Shown here: piece by piece, positions 28,211 to 36,367 of the stretch
How positions within the stretch are numbered: the first letter of the stretch is position 1
Layout of the letters: the number at the start of each line of letters is the position of its first letter
NCBI RefSeq assembly: GCF_007655305.1
Contig: NZ_VLOG01000045.1
Span: 101,236-165,235 of the forward strand
DNA length: 64,000 nucleotides
Direction: 5' to 3'
Source of the DNA: Algoriphagus algorifonticola
GTDB taxonomy: Bacteria > Bacteroidota > Bacteroidia > Cytophagales > Cyclobacteriaceae
Notes under the pieces: generated by a model
The model's input: the letters and a program-made list of their open reading frames with translations, nothing else
What the model was told of the DNA's origin: nothing
The model's database searches: none
Program-made: the position numbers and the translations under genes

Positions 28211-28941
28211 TCATCAAAACCCGGTCTGATAAATTGATCTAAGTTCGGAAATTCCTTCTCCAATAGCTTTCTGCTTTTTTCCAGAAGTGCCAAGATTTCC
28301 ACGATTCTATCTTGATCCTCTTGCATTTGATTTAACAAATGGATCCATGCCTGCATGCTTCTTTCTATTGCGATTTTGGTGATTTTAGCTGTTCCATTAT
28401 AGGATTTTTCTGACTCTGTATACTCATCCCAAAAATCTTCCTGTTTCTCCTTGAGTGCTCTGCTACTTTTTACATGGATGAAAAATAAATACCAATGTAT
28501 CACCTCTACAGCCTCACTTAAGGCGATGACTTTATCTTCAGCTTCAGAAATAGTAATCAGGCCTAATTCCCCTTTTTCCTCCAGCTTAGTAATAAAAGCT
28601 TTGAAGCTATCGGATTCCAACCAGACTCTTGCAGTTTTCAGATAGCTATTAGTGACTTGATATAAGGGTTCCTCCGCAACTTTATACTCCTCTTCCTCCT
28701 CCTCTTCCAAGGGTATCTCTTCTTCTATTTCATCCAAATTTATTCCGAATTCTTCAGCTGTATTTTTGAGTAAATCAATTGTTTCCTGAAAACTTTGAGA
28801 AAGATTCTCCCAAAACTCCTCAGGTTCGGAATTGCTCGTGTTTTCTGTTTTTTCATAGACTCTGCAGCGGGAAGTAAAGGAGCAACGTTCACACCATCGA
28901 TCGCACCAATTATATATGCCAGGTATAAAATCCGAATCCAT
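28204..28941 (-). CDS. hypothetical protein with N-terminal four-Cys motif
   Basis: 245 residues. The N terminus has cysteines 13, 17, 20 and 26 (YNWCDRWCERCSFTSRCRVY), spaced like a zinc or iron-sulfur site. An acidic stretch with runs of Glu follows near 75-92. The rest is helical and cytoplasmic in character. I do not recognise a named family. Divergent from nothing close; the M14 peptidase gene lies upstream on the same strand but ends at its own terminator, so this is probably a single-gene unit. Confidence 0.8.
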   Translation of the reverse strand: MDSDFIPGIYNWCDRWCERCSFTSRCRVYEKTENTSNSEPEEFWENLSQSFQETIDLLKNTAEEFGINLDEIEEEIPLEEEEEEEYKVAEEPLYQVTNSYLKTARVWLESDSFKAFITKLEEKGELGLITISEAEDKVIALSEAVEVIHWYLFFIHVKSSRALKEKQEDFWDEYTESEKSYNGTAKITKIAIERSMQAWIHLLNQMQEDQDRIVEILALLEKSRKLLEKEFPNLDQFIRPGFDEE

Positions 28942-28977
28942 CTCTTAATTTTTTCTTTTAAGATAAAAAATGAATTT

Positions 28978-29014
28978 CAAAAAATAAGGCCATACCGAAA
29001 ATCGATATGGCCTT
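28978..29014 (-). terminator. intrinsic terminator of the M14 peptidase gene
   Basis: AAGGCCATA (28986-28994) pairs with TATGGCCTT (29006-29014). Read on the minus strand, the stem is followed by a T-rich tract. Confidence 0.85.
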
Positions 29015-29034
29015 CTTAAGAATTTTTGGATTAA

Positions 29035-31743
29035 TTACTTATATAGCCCATTGAAAAGCATCTTAAATGTTCCGTGAGATTGCGCTCTGAAAGTTATCTC
29101 AGGCCCAAAAGCATAGAGCTTTCCTTTCCCAACTTTAGCTTCGAAGGCAGTTACTCCATTTTTCAGGTAGGATTGACCCCAAGCCCAACCACTTCTCAAG
29201 GGTTCTTCTTCCCCAAACCAAGCAATAGCTTTTACTCCTTGGTTTGCCGCTTCAGGATCCAGTCTGAAGACAGGAGACCTGTTAAACATGATGTAGGACT
29301 TCTCTCCCATTCCATAATTGATCGCCTGACTATTATCCACATGCATTTCCAAAACCGAACCCGGGATATAATATTTTTCTCCCGATAATGATGTTTCTTT
29401 TCCGTCAGGCCCCATCTCTACTAAGGCATCAGAAACTGGAAGATCTAAATGAAAAGCCAATTCCGTAGCTGAACCTACAGTTAAGACTTCTCCTCCGTTT
29501 TCCAAGAAAGCTTTAATCTGTGGCAAGGATTTTTCAGCTGAGAAATTCCCAAGCATGTGGTGGTATTGAGGGTCAATTTCAGAAGAATCCGGCTGGGATC
29601 TTCCACCACCTCTGCTTCCTACAGAAGGTATACCCGGACCGATAAATAATAGCACATCATACTTATCTTTAAGATTGCCCTGATCAATTTCAAGAGGGAA
29701 GACTTGCTTATAATCAAAATGGAACTGCTCTAACATCCACCTAACCCAACCAGAAGGCATTGAACCCCCATAATAATCGTATAGCCCAATTCTAGCAGGT
29801 TTGATTTCTGTCGCTCCTTTAGGCAGGGACGCTGGCTTGGCATAGACTCCATATTCTTGAGCTGCTTTTTCCAACATCTTTTTACCTGCTGAACCAACAT
29901 AAAAGGATCCCGCAGGCAAACCATTTACTTCCTGCTGAGTCCTGAACACTTTTACTTTTGCCTTCAGCAAATCATTGACTGCCATGAATGCATTATTCCC
30001 TCTGATATCGATTAGATAACCAGATCCATTTGCCAGAGACTTGGCTGGTGGAGTCTGAATTTGTCCGTAAGGGACTTGCTCAAATGGCCCATCAAAGTCT
30101 TGCATAACCCTGTCAATCTCCGAACCCATTTGAAACGCCAATGTCCAACCAGCAGCATCGTAAGGCCTAATTGGAGGACCTCCAGGATACAGGAAGTCAT
30201 TTGGATGATCCTGTGGCTCAAACATATCTAAGACATGCGGTCTAAAGGCCTGATCCGTCTTTACAACATAAGAGCCCGCAGGATAGGATTTGTCATTTAC
30301 TGAAAAATCTGCAGTAGCCTTTTCAACTCTGATTCCGGACTTGATCAAGGCATTTAAAAACTTAATAGCAGTAGGAAAATCAGCTTGGTCTGCCGGAAGT
30401 ATATAACCATAAGGATCTTTGCGGGCAGGGTCCTGGTATACTTGCTCATAAAATTCAACCGGCAAGCCTGATCTCCAACCTGTAGGCCTTTTTGCCTTTC
30501 CTTCTTTTCTGGCTTTTTCAAAAGCGTCTTCTATAGCCTGTGCGTTTTTTGGATATAAAGTCCAGGTATCCTTTTGACCTTTCTCTATGGATCTTCTGCC
30601 CATCAGATAAATATTTCTCAATAGTTCATCTCCATGTCTTACAGCGTGATTCAGAATCGCATAATTCAAAGACACCGAATACTCTATGGAAGACTTAAAA
30701 TGCCATTCTCTAGGCGTAATTGGATAGGGAGTTCCATTATTGGGAATTAGCCTTTCCGGCACCAGAGGAACCTCAGATGGTGTAGGATTTCCAATAATTT
30801 CAGTCAAAATTCCGATTTGATTATGATAGTAAGGAGTAGTTCTCAAACCACCATTCCACCAGGTTGAGAAAACTGATCCATCCAATCTGGTATATCCAGG
30901 TCTGTCTTCCTGATGGAGGCGATTAATCATAGCAGCTCCCACAGCATCAAGGCTGGTAATAATTAGCGGATCAAAAACATGGTTGAACGGATCTCGGTAA
31001 GGAGGTCCTGCTACGACTGTCCCTGCAGGACCTGATTGATGATGATTGTAAATAATTTGAGGAATCCATTCCACATATTGCTGAAGGGACATATTAGTCG
31101 CCTCAGACATATTATTCATATAAAAATCACGGTTATTGTCATGCCCCACATATTTTTGATAGAGAACCGGAATATTTTGATCTCTTTTTGTCGGGTCTTC
31201 TTTTCTCATATACCAATCCGACATGATTTCCATTCCATCAGGGTTGGCATGTACCAAAAGAATAATCACTTCATCCAAAATTTTGAGAGTTTCCTCATCA
31301 TTTCTGGATGCTAGTTCATAGAGCGTTTGAATTAATTGATGGGGGCCCACCACCTCATTGGCATGAAGTCCACCATCGATCCAAACCACGGGCTTACCTT
31401 CTGAGATTAATGCTTCAGCTTCCTCTCTGGTAATTTCAGCATGAGCAAGTTTTTGGGAAATTTCTTTATACCTGGCAAGCTGAGGAAAATTCTTTGAGGC
31501 TGTAACAATAAGCATGGGTTGCTCTCTGCCAAATTCCGTTTTTCCAATACTTGTCATTTGCACTCGATCAGAGGCATCTGCTACTTTTTTAAAATAGGCT
31601 TCTGTTTGGCTGAAATTTGCCAATTTATAATCGTCCCCGATTTCAAAGCCAAAATGTGATTTGGGAGTTGGGACCTGCTGGGCATAAACTTGAATGATCA
31701 AGAATGAAAACAGCAAACCCCAAAGGGTAATTTTACTTCTCAT
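29035..31743 (-). CDS. M14 family zinc carboxypeptidase, exported, with C-terminal amidotransferase-like region
   Basis: 902 residues from ATG 31741-31743 (MRSKITLWGLL...), giving a clear signal peptide ending at VYAQ. A 26-residue upstream extension lacks one and is rejected. The zinc site is H127 and E130 in GGLHANEVVGPHQ, with a later histidine at about 234-235 in YNHHQSG. The catalytic Glu is probably in GILTEIIGNP near 310. The C-terminal third (from about 640) has VLLFIGPG, ENGGEVLTVGSATE and similar, like a type-1 glutamine amidotransferase fold without an obvious Cys nucleophile. It should trim peptides outside the inner membrane. Confidence 0.9.
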   Translation of the reverse strand: MRSKITLWGLLFSFLIIQVYAQQVPTPKSHFGFEIGDDYKLANFSQTEAYFKKVADASDRVQMTSIGKTEFGREQPMLIVTASKNFPQLARYKEISQKLAHAEITREEAEALISEGKPVVWIDGGLHANEVVGPHQLIQTLYELASRNDEETLKILDEVIILLVHANPDGMEIMSDWYMRKEDPTKRDQNIPVLYQKYVGHDNNRDFYMNNMSEATNMSLQQYVEWIPQIIYNHHQSGPAGTVVAGPPYRDPFNHVFDPLIITSLDAVGAAMINRLHQEDRPGYTRLDGSVFSTWWNGGLRTTPYYHNQIGILTEIIGNPTPSEVPLVPERLIPNNGTPYPITPREWHFKSSIEYSVSLNYAILNHAVRHGDELLRNIYLMGRRSIEKGQKDTWTLYPKNAQAIEDAFEKARKEGKAKRPTGWRSGLPVEFYEQVYQDPARKDPYGYILPADQADFPTAIKFLNALIKSGIRVEKATADFSVNDKSYPAGSYVVKTDQAFRPHVLDMFEPQDHPNDFLYPGGPPIRPYDAAGWTLAFQMGSEIDRVMQDFDGPFEQVPYGQIQTPPAKSLANGSGYLIDIRGNNAFMAVNDLLKAKVKVFRTQQEVNGLPAGSFYVGSAGKKMLEKAAQEYGVYAKPASLPKGATEIKPARIGLYDYYGGSMPSGWVRWMLEQFHFDYKQVFPLEIDQGNLKDKYDVLLFIGPGIPSVGSRGGGRSQPDSSEIDPQYHHMLGNFSAEKSLPQIKAFLENGGEVLTVGSATELAFHLDLPVSDALVEMGPDGKETSLSGEKYYIPGSVLEMHVDNSQAINYGMGEKSYIMFNRSPVFRLDPEAANQGVKAIAWFGEEEPLRSGWAWGQSYLKNGVTAFEAKVGKGKLYAFGPEITFRAQSHGTFKMLFNGLYK

Positions 31744-31983
31744 AAATTTCAGATTGGTGGACAATGTATTTTGCTCTAAAATAAGATTAAAAAGAGAGCT
31801 ACTCAGGAGAAAGTCGCTCATTCGTCTAATTTTTACAGGATCGGAGTTTAAGAGAGATTACCTTCCGCCCCACTTATCAAAATAATATTCGGATTAAAGC
31901 TATCCCAACTTCCCAACCCATCAAAAATTATTACTTTTGCAATGAATTGCTTATCAAAACTTCCTCCTTAAAACCAAGACTTC

Positions 31984-32913
31984 ATGATATCTGAGGTAAA
32001 AATATTTGCAGGGTCCAACACTCAAAATCTCGCTGAAAAAATCGCTAAGAATTATGGTAAAAAACTGGGAGACATTACGCTCTCAAAGTTTAGTGATGGG
32101 GAAATGTCCCCAAGCTTTAATGAGTCAATTCGAGGTTGTACCGTCTTTGTCATCCAAAGCACCACTCCTCCGAGCGATAATATCCTAGAGCTTTGCTTGA
32201 TGATAGACGCTGCCAAAAGAGCAAGTGCTTACAAGGTGGTAGCAGTGATTCCTTACTTCGGGTATGCAAGGCAAGACAGAAAAGATAGGCCAAGAGTTTC
32301 TATTGCTGCCAAGTTGATTGCAAATATGCTTACCTCTGCTGGAGCTGACAGAATTGTGACTTGCGATCTGCATGCCGGTCAAATTCAGGGATTTTTTGAT
32401 ATACCATTGGATCATTTGAATGGATCAGCTATCTTTGCACCCTATTTGAGCATGCTCAACCTTCCGGATATGATTTTCGCAGCTCCGGATATGGGCGGTG
32501 TAGCCAGAGCAAGGGCTTATGCCAAGCATTTTGAAGTAGAAATGGTGGTCTGTGATAAGCACAGAAAAAGAGCCAACGAGATTGCCTCTATGCAGGTAAT
32601 CGGGGATGTAGAAGGAAAGGATGTGATTTTGGTAGATGATTTGGTTGACACTGCAGGAACGCTTTGTAAGGCCGGAGAAATCATCATGGCAAAAGGAGCT
32701 AAATCTGTGAGAGCCATTGTGACACACGGTGTGCTTTCAGGAAAAGCTTATGAAAACATCGAGAATTCTGTTTTGGATGAATTGGTAATCACTGATACCA
32801 TTCCTTTGAAGCAAAAATCATCCAAAATCAGAGTACTGACAGTAGCAGACCTATTCGCCAAAGCAATTCATGCAGTGACAGGGAATACTTCCATCAGTTC
32901 TTTATTTATCTAA
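31984..32913 (+). CDS. prs: ribose-phosphate pyrophosphokinase
   Basis: 309 residues. KIFAGSNTQNLAEKIA, FSDGEMSPSFNESIRG and YFGYARQDRKDRPR are PRPP synthetase blocks. CDLHAGQIQGFFDIPLDHL is the metal-binding loop, and VILVDDLVDTAGTLCKA the PRPP loop. It makes PRPP for nucleotide, His and Trp synthesis. A -7 box TACTTTTG lies at 31932-31939, 45 bases before the start, without a clear -33. The next gene, rplY, starts 24 bases later. Confidence 0.98.
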   Translation: MISEVKIFAGSNTQNLAEKIAKNYGKKLGDITLSKFSDGEMSPSFNESIRGCTVFVIQSTTPPSDNILELCLMIDAAKRASAYKVVAVIPYFGYARQDRKDRPRVSIAAKLIANMLTSAGADRIVTCDLHAGQIQGFFDIPLDHLNGSAIFAPYLSMLNLPDMIFAAPDMGGVARARAYAKHFEVEMVVCDKHRKRANEIASMQVIGDVEGKDVILVDDLVDTAGTLCKAGEIIMAKGAKSVRAIVTHGVLSGKAYENIENSVLDELVITDTIPLKQKSSKIRVLTVADLFAKAIHAVTGNTSISSLFI

Positions 32914-32937
32914 GAACCAATTTTAAATAAAATACAT

Positions 32938-33513
32938 ATGAAAACGATTGAGATTATAGGGTTTAAAAGAGCAAATCTCGACAATCAAAGTTTGAATGAG
33001 ATCAGAGAATCCGGTAACGTACCTTGTGTGGTTTACGGACCAGGTATCCCTGAGCAAATTCACTTCTACAGTCCGATTATCCTTTTCCGTGACTTGATTT
33101 ACACTCCGGAAGTTCACTTGGTAGAGTTAAATATCGAAGGTACTATCGTAAAGGCAGTATTGAAAGATGCTCAATTCCACCCAGTAAGTGATGCATTGCT
33201 TCACGTAGACTTCATGGCTTACACTGAAGACAGAGATATCAAATTTGAAATCCCTGTGAAAGTTGTAGGAAGCTCTCCAGGCTTAGCGAAAGGGGGTAAA
33301 TTGGAAATGAAAACCAGATCTTTGAAAGTAAAAGGTTTGGCAAACAACTTCCCTGATTTCATTGAAGTTGATATTTCCAACTTGGATCTTGGAAAATCAT
33401 TCAAAGTGAGTGAATTGAAGCCAGAAGGATTTGAAATCCTTACCAGCCCAAATGTTTCTGTAGTTACCATCGGTATCCCAAGAGCATTGAGAGGCAAGAA
33501 AGGCGAAGAATAA
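32938..33513 (+). CDS. rplY: 50S ribosomal protein L25/general stress protein Ctc
   Basis: 191 residues, the long CTC type. The N-terminal 5S rRNA-binding L25 domain (about 1-92) has GNVPCVVYGPG and HPVSDALLHVDFMAY. The C-terminal beta domain (about 93-185) has PVKVVGSSPGLAKGGKLEM and SKSFKVSEL-like sequence. It sits between prs and pth, as in many bacteria. A terminator follows. Confidence 0.96.
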   Translation: MKTIEIIGFKRANLDNQSLNEIRESGNVPCVVYGPGIPEQIHFYSPIILFRDLIYTPEVHLVELNIEGTIVKAVLKDAQFHPVSDALLHVDFMAYTEDRDIKFEIPVKVVGSSPGLAKGGKLEMKTRSLKVKGLANNFPDFIEVDISNLDLGKSFKVSELKPEGFEILTSPNVSVVTIGIPRALRGKKGEE

Positions 33514-33530
33514 TTCATAGAGCATTTCTT

Positions 33531-33568
33531 AAAATCCTGCCCCTCAAAGGCAGGATTTTTTATTTTTA
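33531..33568 (+). terminator. intrinsic terminator between rplY and pth
   Basis: AAAATCCTGCC (33531-33541) pairs with GGCAGGATTTT (33549-33559), then T-rich DNA. It lies only 16 bases before the pth ATG, so pth needs read-through or its own weak promoter. Confidence 0.85.
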
Positions 33569-33583
33569 AGCCAAATTTGAATC

Positions 33584-34144
33584 ATGAAATATCTAATAGT
33601 AGGCTTGGGCAACATAGGCCCTGAATATGAGCTGACTCGACATAATATTGGATTTCTGACAATAGATCGACTGGCGGATCAATACGATGCCAAATGGGAA
33701 AGTGGCCGGCTCGCATTTAAGTCCGAATTCAAACACAAAGGACGAACAATCCATCTTATCAAACCCACTACTTACATGAATCTCAGTGGTAAGGCAGTAA
33801 ACTATTGGATGAAGGAGCTCTCAATTCCCAAAGAAAATATTTTGGTCTTAGTCGATGAGGTAGCGATTCCTTTTGGGAAACTCAGAATGAGAGCCAAAGG
33901 AAGTGCTGCAGGTCATAATGGTTTGAAAAATATTGAAGCTTTGACCGGAGGACAGGATTATCCTAGGCTTAGAATGGGTATAGGTGACGATTTCCCGAAA
34001 GGACGTCAGGTTGACTATGTGTTAGGCAAATTCAAGCAGGAGGAATTTGATCAACTTCCGGAAATCATGGATAAGGCCATTGACATGGTTTTGGGTTTTT
34101 GTACTATTGGAATAGCCCAAACTATGACTCAATATAATGATTGA
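33584..34144 (+). CDS. pth: peptidyl-tRNA hydrolase
   Basis: 186 residues. LIVGLGNIGPEYELTRHNIGF holds the catalytic histidine (about residue 20). IKPTTYMNLSGKAVNYW and LVLVDEVAIPFGKLRMRAKGSAAGHNGLKNIE are classic blocks. It releases peptides from prematurely dropped tRNAs. The common aspartate of LVDDxDLP is partly changed here to VDEVAIP, as in other Bacteroidota. Confidence 0.97.
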   Translation: MKYLIVGLGNIGPEYELTRHNIGFLTIDRLADQYDAKWESGRLAFKSEFKHKGRTIHLIKPTTYMNLSGKAVNYWMKELSIPKENILVLVDEVAIPFGKLRMRAKGSAAGHNGLKNIEALTGGQDYPRLRMGIGDDFPKGRQVDYVLGKFKQEEFDQLPEIMDKAIDMVLGFCTIGIAQTMTQYND

Positions 34145-34202
34145 TTTTTTTATTTGGATTTGAATCCCTTACGCTATTTATTTGTAGCACTTCAGGCAAC
34201 TG

Positions 34203-34306
34203 ATTTATAAAGAAGAGGCGAGAGACTAGGCTCTGAGACCCTCTGGCAACCATCCCGATTAATTCGGGAAAGGTGCCAAATCCTACCCGAAGCGGGAACT
34301 ATAAAT
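34203..34306 (+). promoter_or_regulatory. SAM-I (S-box) riboswitch
   Basis: P1 is formed by ATTTATA (34203-34209) and TATAAAT (34300-34306). Inside lie AAGAGGCGAGAGACT, then CTCTGGCAACC (34240s), a hairpin ATCCCGATTAATTCGGGA, and AGGTGCCAAATCCTACC (34271-34287). These are the conserved core of the SAM-I aptamer. It lies about 90 bases before a methionine-pathway gene. TACCCGA (34284-34290) can instead pair with TCGGGTA (34349-34355), suggesting an expression platform that competes with the 3' side of the aptamer. Binding of S-adenosylmethionine should lower expression. Confidence 0.92.
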
Positions 34307-34396
34307 TGGCATTAACTCATCCTTATTCCTTTTTAGTTCGAATCTGACTCGGGTAGATCTATCGGTTTACTGAAAAACCTTAAATCTATTTAGACT

Positions 34397-35572
34397 ATGA
34401 GTCAACATTTCGAGACCAATTCCATCAGGATCAACCCCTCCAAGTCCAATCAAAAGGAACATTCCTCTCCTATTTATTTGACTTCAAGCTTTACTTTCGA
34501 TTCTGCAGAAGAGGCAAGAGCAACATTTGCAGACGAAATTGAGGGCAATATTTACTCCAGATATGCCAATCCCAATTCCTCTGACTTGATTGAAAAAGTC
34601 TGCGCTGCTGAAGGCACGGAAGATGGAATAGCAACCGCTTCCGGGATGGCAGCCATGTTTGGAAGTATAGCATCACTTTTACAGCAAGGCGATCATGTAT
34701 TAGCTGCCCGATCTCTTTTTGGGTCAACCCACCAGTTATTGACGAGGGTGTTCCCGAAATGGGGAATTACCTCTACCTACGGAGATATCTCGGACTATTT
34801 AAATTGGGAAAAGCTTATACAACCTAATACCAAAATGCTATTCATAGAAACTCCATCCAATCCAGGACTGGAGATTATTGACTTGGAGTGGGCTGGAAAT
34901 TTTGCTAAAGCACATAATCTGATTTTGGTTGTCGACAATTGTTTTGCAACTCCCTATCTGCAACAGCCAGCCAAGTGGGGGGCACATATTGTTACGCATT
35001 CAGCTACGAAGTATATAGATGGACAAGGAAGAGTTTTGGGAGGCTTAATACTTGGCGCACAGGAATTAATCAAGGAGGTTCAGTTTTTCACGCGTCACAC
35101 TGGACCAGCCATATCTCCTTTCAATGCCTGGATACTATCCAAAAGCATGGAAACATTGGGAGTTAGAATGGATAGACATTGCAGCAATGCGCTAAAAGTT
35201 GCTGAATACTTTGAAGGTAATTCTCAACTCAATGCGGTCAAATATCCATTTTTAAAATCCCATCCTCAATATGATTTGGCAGTAAAGCAAATGAGTCAGG
35301 GAGGAGGTATCATCACTTTAGACTTAAAAGGAGGGGTAGAAAGAGCCCAAAGCTTTATCGATGAACTGAAAATGATTTCTGTTACTGCCAATTTGGGAGA
35401 CAGTAGAAGTATCATCACCCATCCTGCGTCTACCACCCATAGCAAGCTTTCGGAGGAGGAGAGAGAAAGAGTGGGAATTAGCAATGGATTGATTCGCCTT
35501 TCTGTTGGATTAGAGCATCATGAAGACATTATTGCTGATGTAGAAAGAGCCTTGGAACTTAGTAGAAAGTAA
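34397..35572 (+). CDS. metZ: O-succinyl/O-acetylhomoserine sulfhydrylase-like PLP enzyme
   Basis: 391 residues of the Cys/Met-metabolism PLP family (MetB/MetC/MetZ/MetY). The start has HSSPIYLTSSFTFDSAEEA; NIYSRYANPNSSDLIEKVCAAEGTEDGIATASGMAA and FIETPSNPGLEI follow. The PLP lysine lies in THSATKYIDGQGRVLGG. ANLGDSRSIITHPASTTHSKL is the substrate end. Length and RYANPN favour a homoserine-ester sulfhydrylase. The SAM-I riboswitch upstream supports a methionine-synthesis role. Distinguishing O-succinyl from O-acetylhomoserine use needs assay or phylogeny. Confidence 0.88.
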   Translation: MSQHFETNSIRINPSKSNQKEHSSPIYLTSSFTFDSAEEARATFADEIEGNIYSRYANPNSSDLIEKVCAAEGTEDGIATASGMAAMFGSIASLLQQGDHVLAARSLFGSTHQLLTRVFPKWGITSTYGDISDYLNWEKLIQPNTKMLFIETPSNPGLEIIDLEWAGNFAKAHNLILVVDNCFATPYLQQPAKWGAHIVTHSATKYIDGQGRVLGGLILGAQELIKEVQFFTRHTGPAISPFNAWILSKSMETLGVRMDRHCSNALKVAEYFEGNSQLNAVKYPFLKSHPQYDLAVKQMSQGGGIITLDLKGGVERAQSFIDELKMISVTANLGDSRSIITHPASTTHSKLSEEERERVGISNGLIRLSVGLEHHEDIIADVERALELSRK

Positions 35573-35574
35573 AA

Positions 35575-35606
35575 ATAAAAAGGTTGTCTCTCGACAACCT
35601 TTTTAC
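35575..35606. terminator. bidirectional terminator between metZ and CBS gene
   Basis: AAAAGGTTGTC (35578-35588) pairs with GACAACCTTTT (35593-35603). Flanking A- and T-runs suit both converging genes. Confidence 0.92.
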
Positions 35607-35610
35607 ATAT

Positions 35611-36117
35611 CTACCAGGTTGTATGTTTGAGTTTAGGAAAAGCACGTATTACATCTGAAAGACTTATTTGACCTATTAACCTTCCATCCTTCAAAACAGG
35701 AAATCTTCTAATTTTTAGTTCTAAAAATTTTCCTGCAGCATCAAATAATGATAAATCAGGAGTTAGGGTAATCACATCTCGGGTCATATACTCACTTACC
35801 TTTCCGGGAAACCCAGGGGTATTGGTATATTTTCCTTTGATAATTTCCCGAAGACAATCGACCTCAGAAATAATCCCAACCAAACCTCCAGACTCATCGA
35901 CCACAGGCGCTCCGGAAATTTTTTTCTTAGTCAAAACTTCCATTACCTTATCTATAGTGTCATTCGGCCCGAATGTCACAAGGTTGGTACTCATATGATC
36001 TTTTACCAAAATTTGATGAATAGGAGACTTCTTTGGTTCTACTTCCCTTACTCCTTGAAAACTTTTTACCATAGTCGAAAGAATTTTAGATGAACTAATA
36101 AGATACTGAAATTTCAT
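35611..36117 (-). CDS. CBS-domain pair protein
   Basis: 168 residues with two CBS motifs: about 38-95 (VKDHMSTNLVTFGPNDT, KKISGAPVVDESGGLVGIISEVD) and about 110-165 (VSEYMTRDVITLTPDLS, KIRRFPVLKDGRLIGQISLSDVI). Such Bateman modules bind adenine nucleotides and act as energy sensors. No attached effector domain, so it is a stand-alone regulator. An internal ATG at codon 16 is possible. Dispersed repeat copy B begins about 55 bases upstream of the start. Confidence 0.9.
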   Translation of the reverse strand: MKFQYLISSSKILSTMVKSFQGVREVEPKKSPIHQILVKDHMSTNLVTFGPNDTIDKVMEVLTKKKISGAPVVDESGGLVGIISEVDCLREIIKGKYTNTPGFPGKVSEYMTRDVITLTPDLSLFDAAGKFLELKIRRFPVLKDGRLIGQISLSDVIRAFPKLKHTTW

Positions 36118-36171
36118 GAAATTTAAAACTCAGTATTGATAAAAAGATTATTTGCAATTTATTATTCTGAT

Positions 36172-36354
36172 TATCCGCAATCATGCCAGTTGCCATATTT
36201 TCTTTGTTCGACCTATTGGATACTTCGACTTCGCTCAGTACAGGCGACTGATGACCGAAGACCCAGCCACGGCAGGCAGGCGAAGCTTCCGTGATTCTGA
36301 TCCATTTAGCTGACAATAAGCCGTATTTGGTTGTTACTGGTAAGAAAGCGGATA
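36172..36354 (-). repeat. dispersed repeat, copy B (MITE/REP-like)
   Basis: A 183-bp copy of the 2081-2213 element in opposite orientation, with the same ends (TATCCGC at 36172-36178, GCGGATA at 36348-36354). It has an internal addition including GCCTGCCTGCCGTGGCTGGG and CTGAGCGAAGTCGAAGT in the minus reading, the latter a motif also seen in the 58.9 kb palindrome family. An open frame crossing it is chance. It lies between the CBS gene start and the end of the FG-GAP/heme gene. Confidence 0.8.
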
Positions 36355-36367
36355 TACATAATAATTA

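Noticed and set aside
33531..33568. Terminator proving pth is in a separate transcription unit
   Set aside because: The hairpin is real, but only 16 bases separate it from pth and no promoter is visible, so read-through cannot be excluded.
34331..34360. tRNA T-arm-like GTTCGAATC
   Set aside because: No acceptor or anticodon stems can be drawn; it lies in the riboswitch leader.
36095..36316. 73-codon minus-strand open frame
   Set aside because: It covers repeat copy B; no independent sign of coding.
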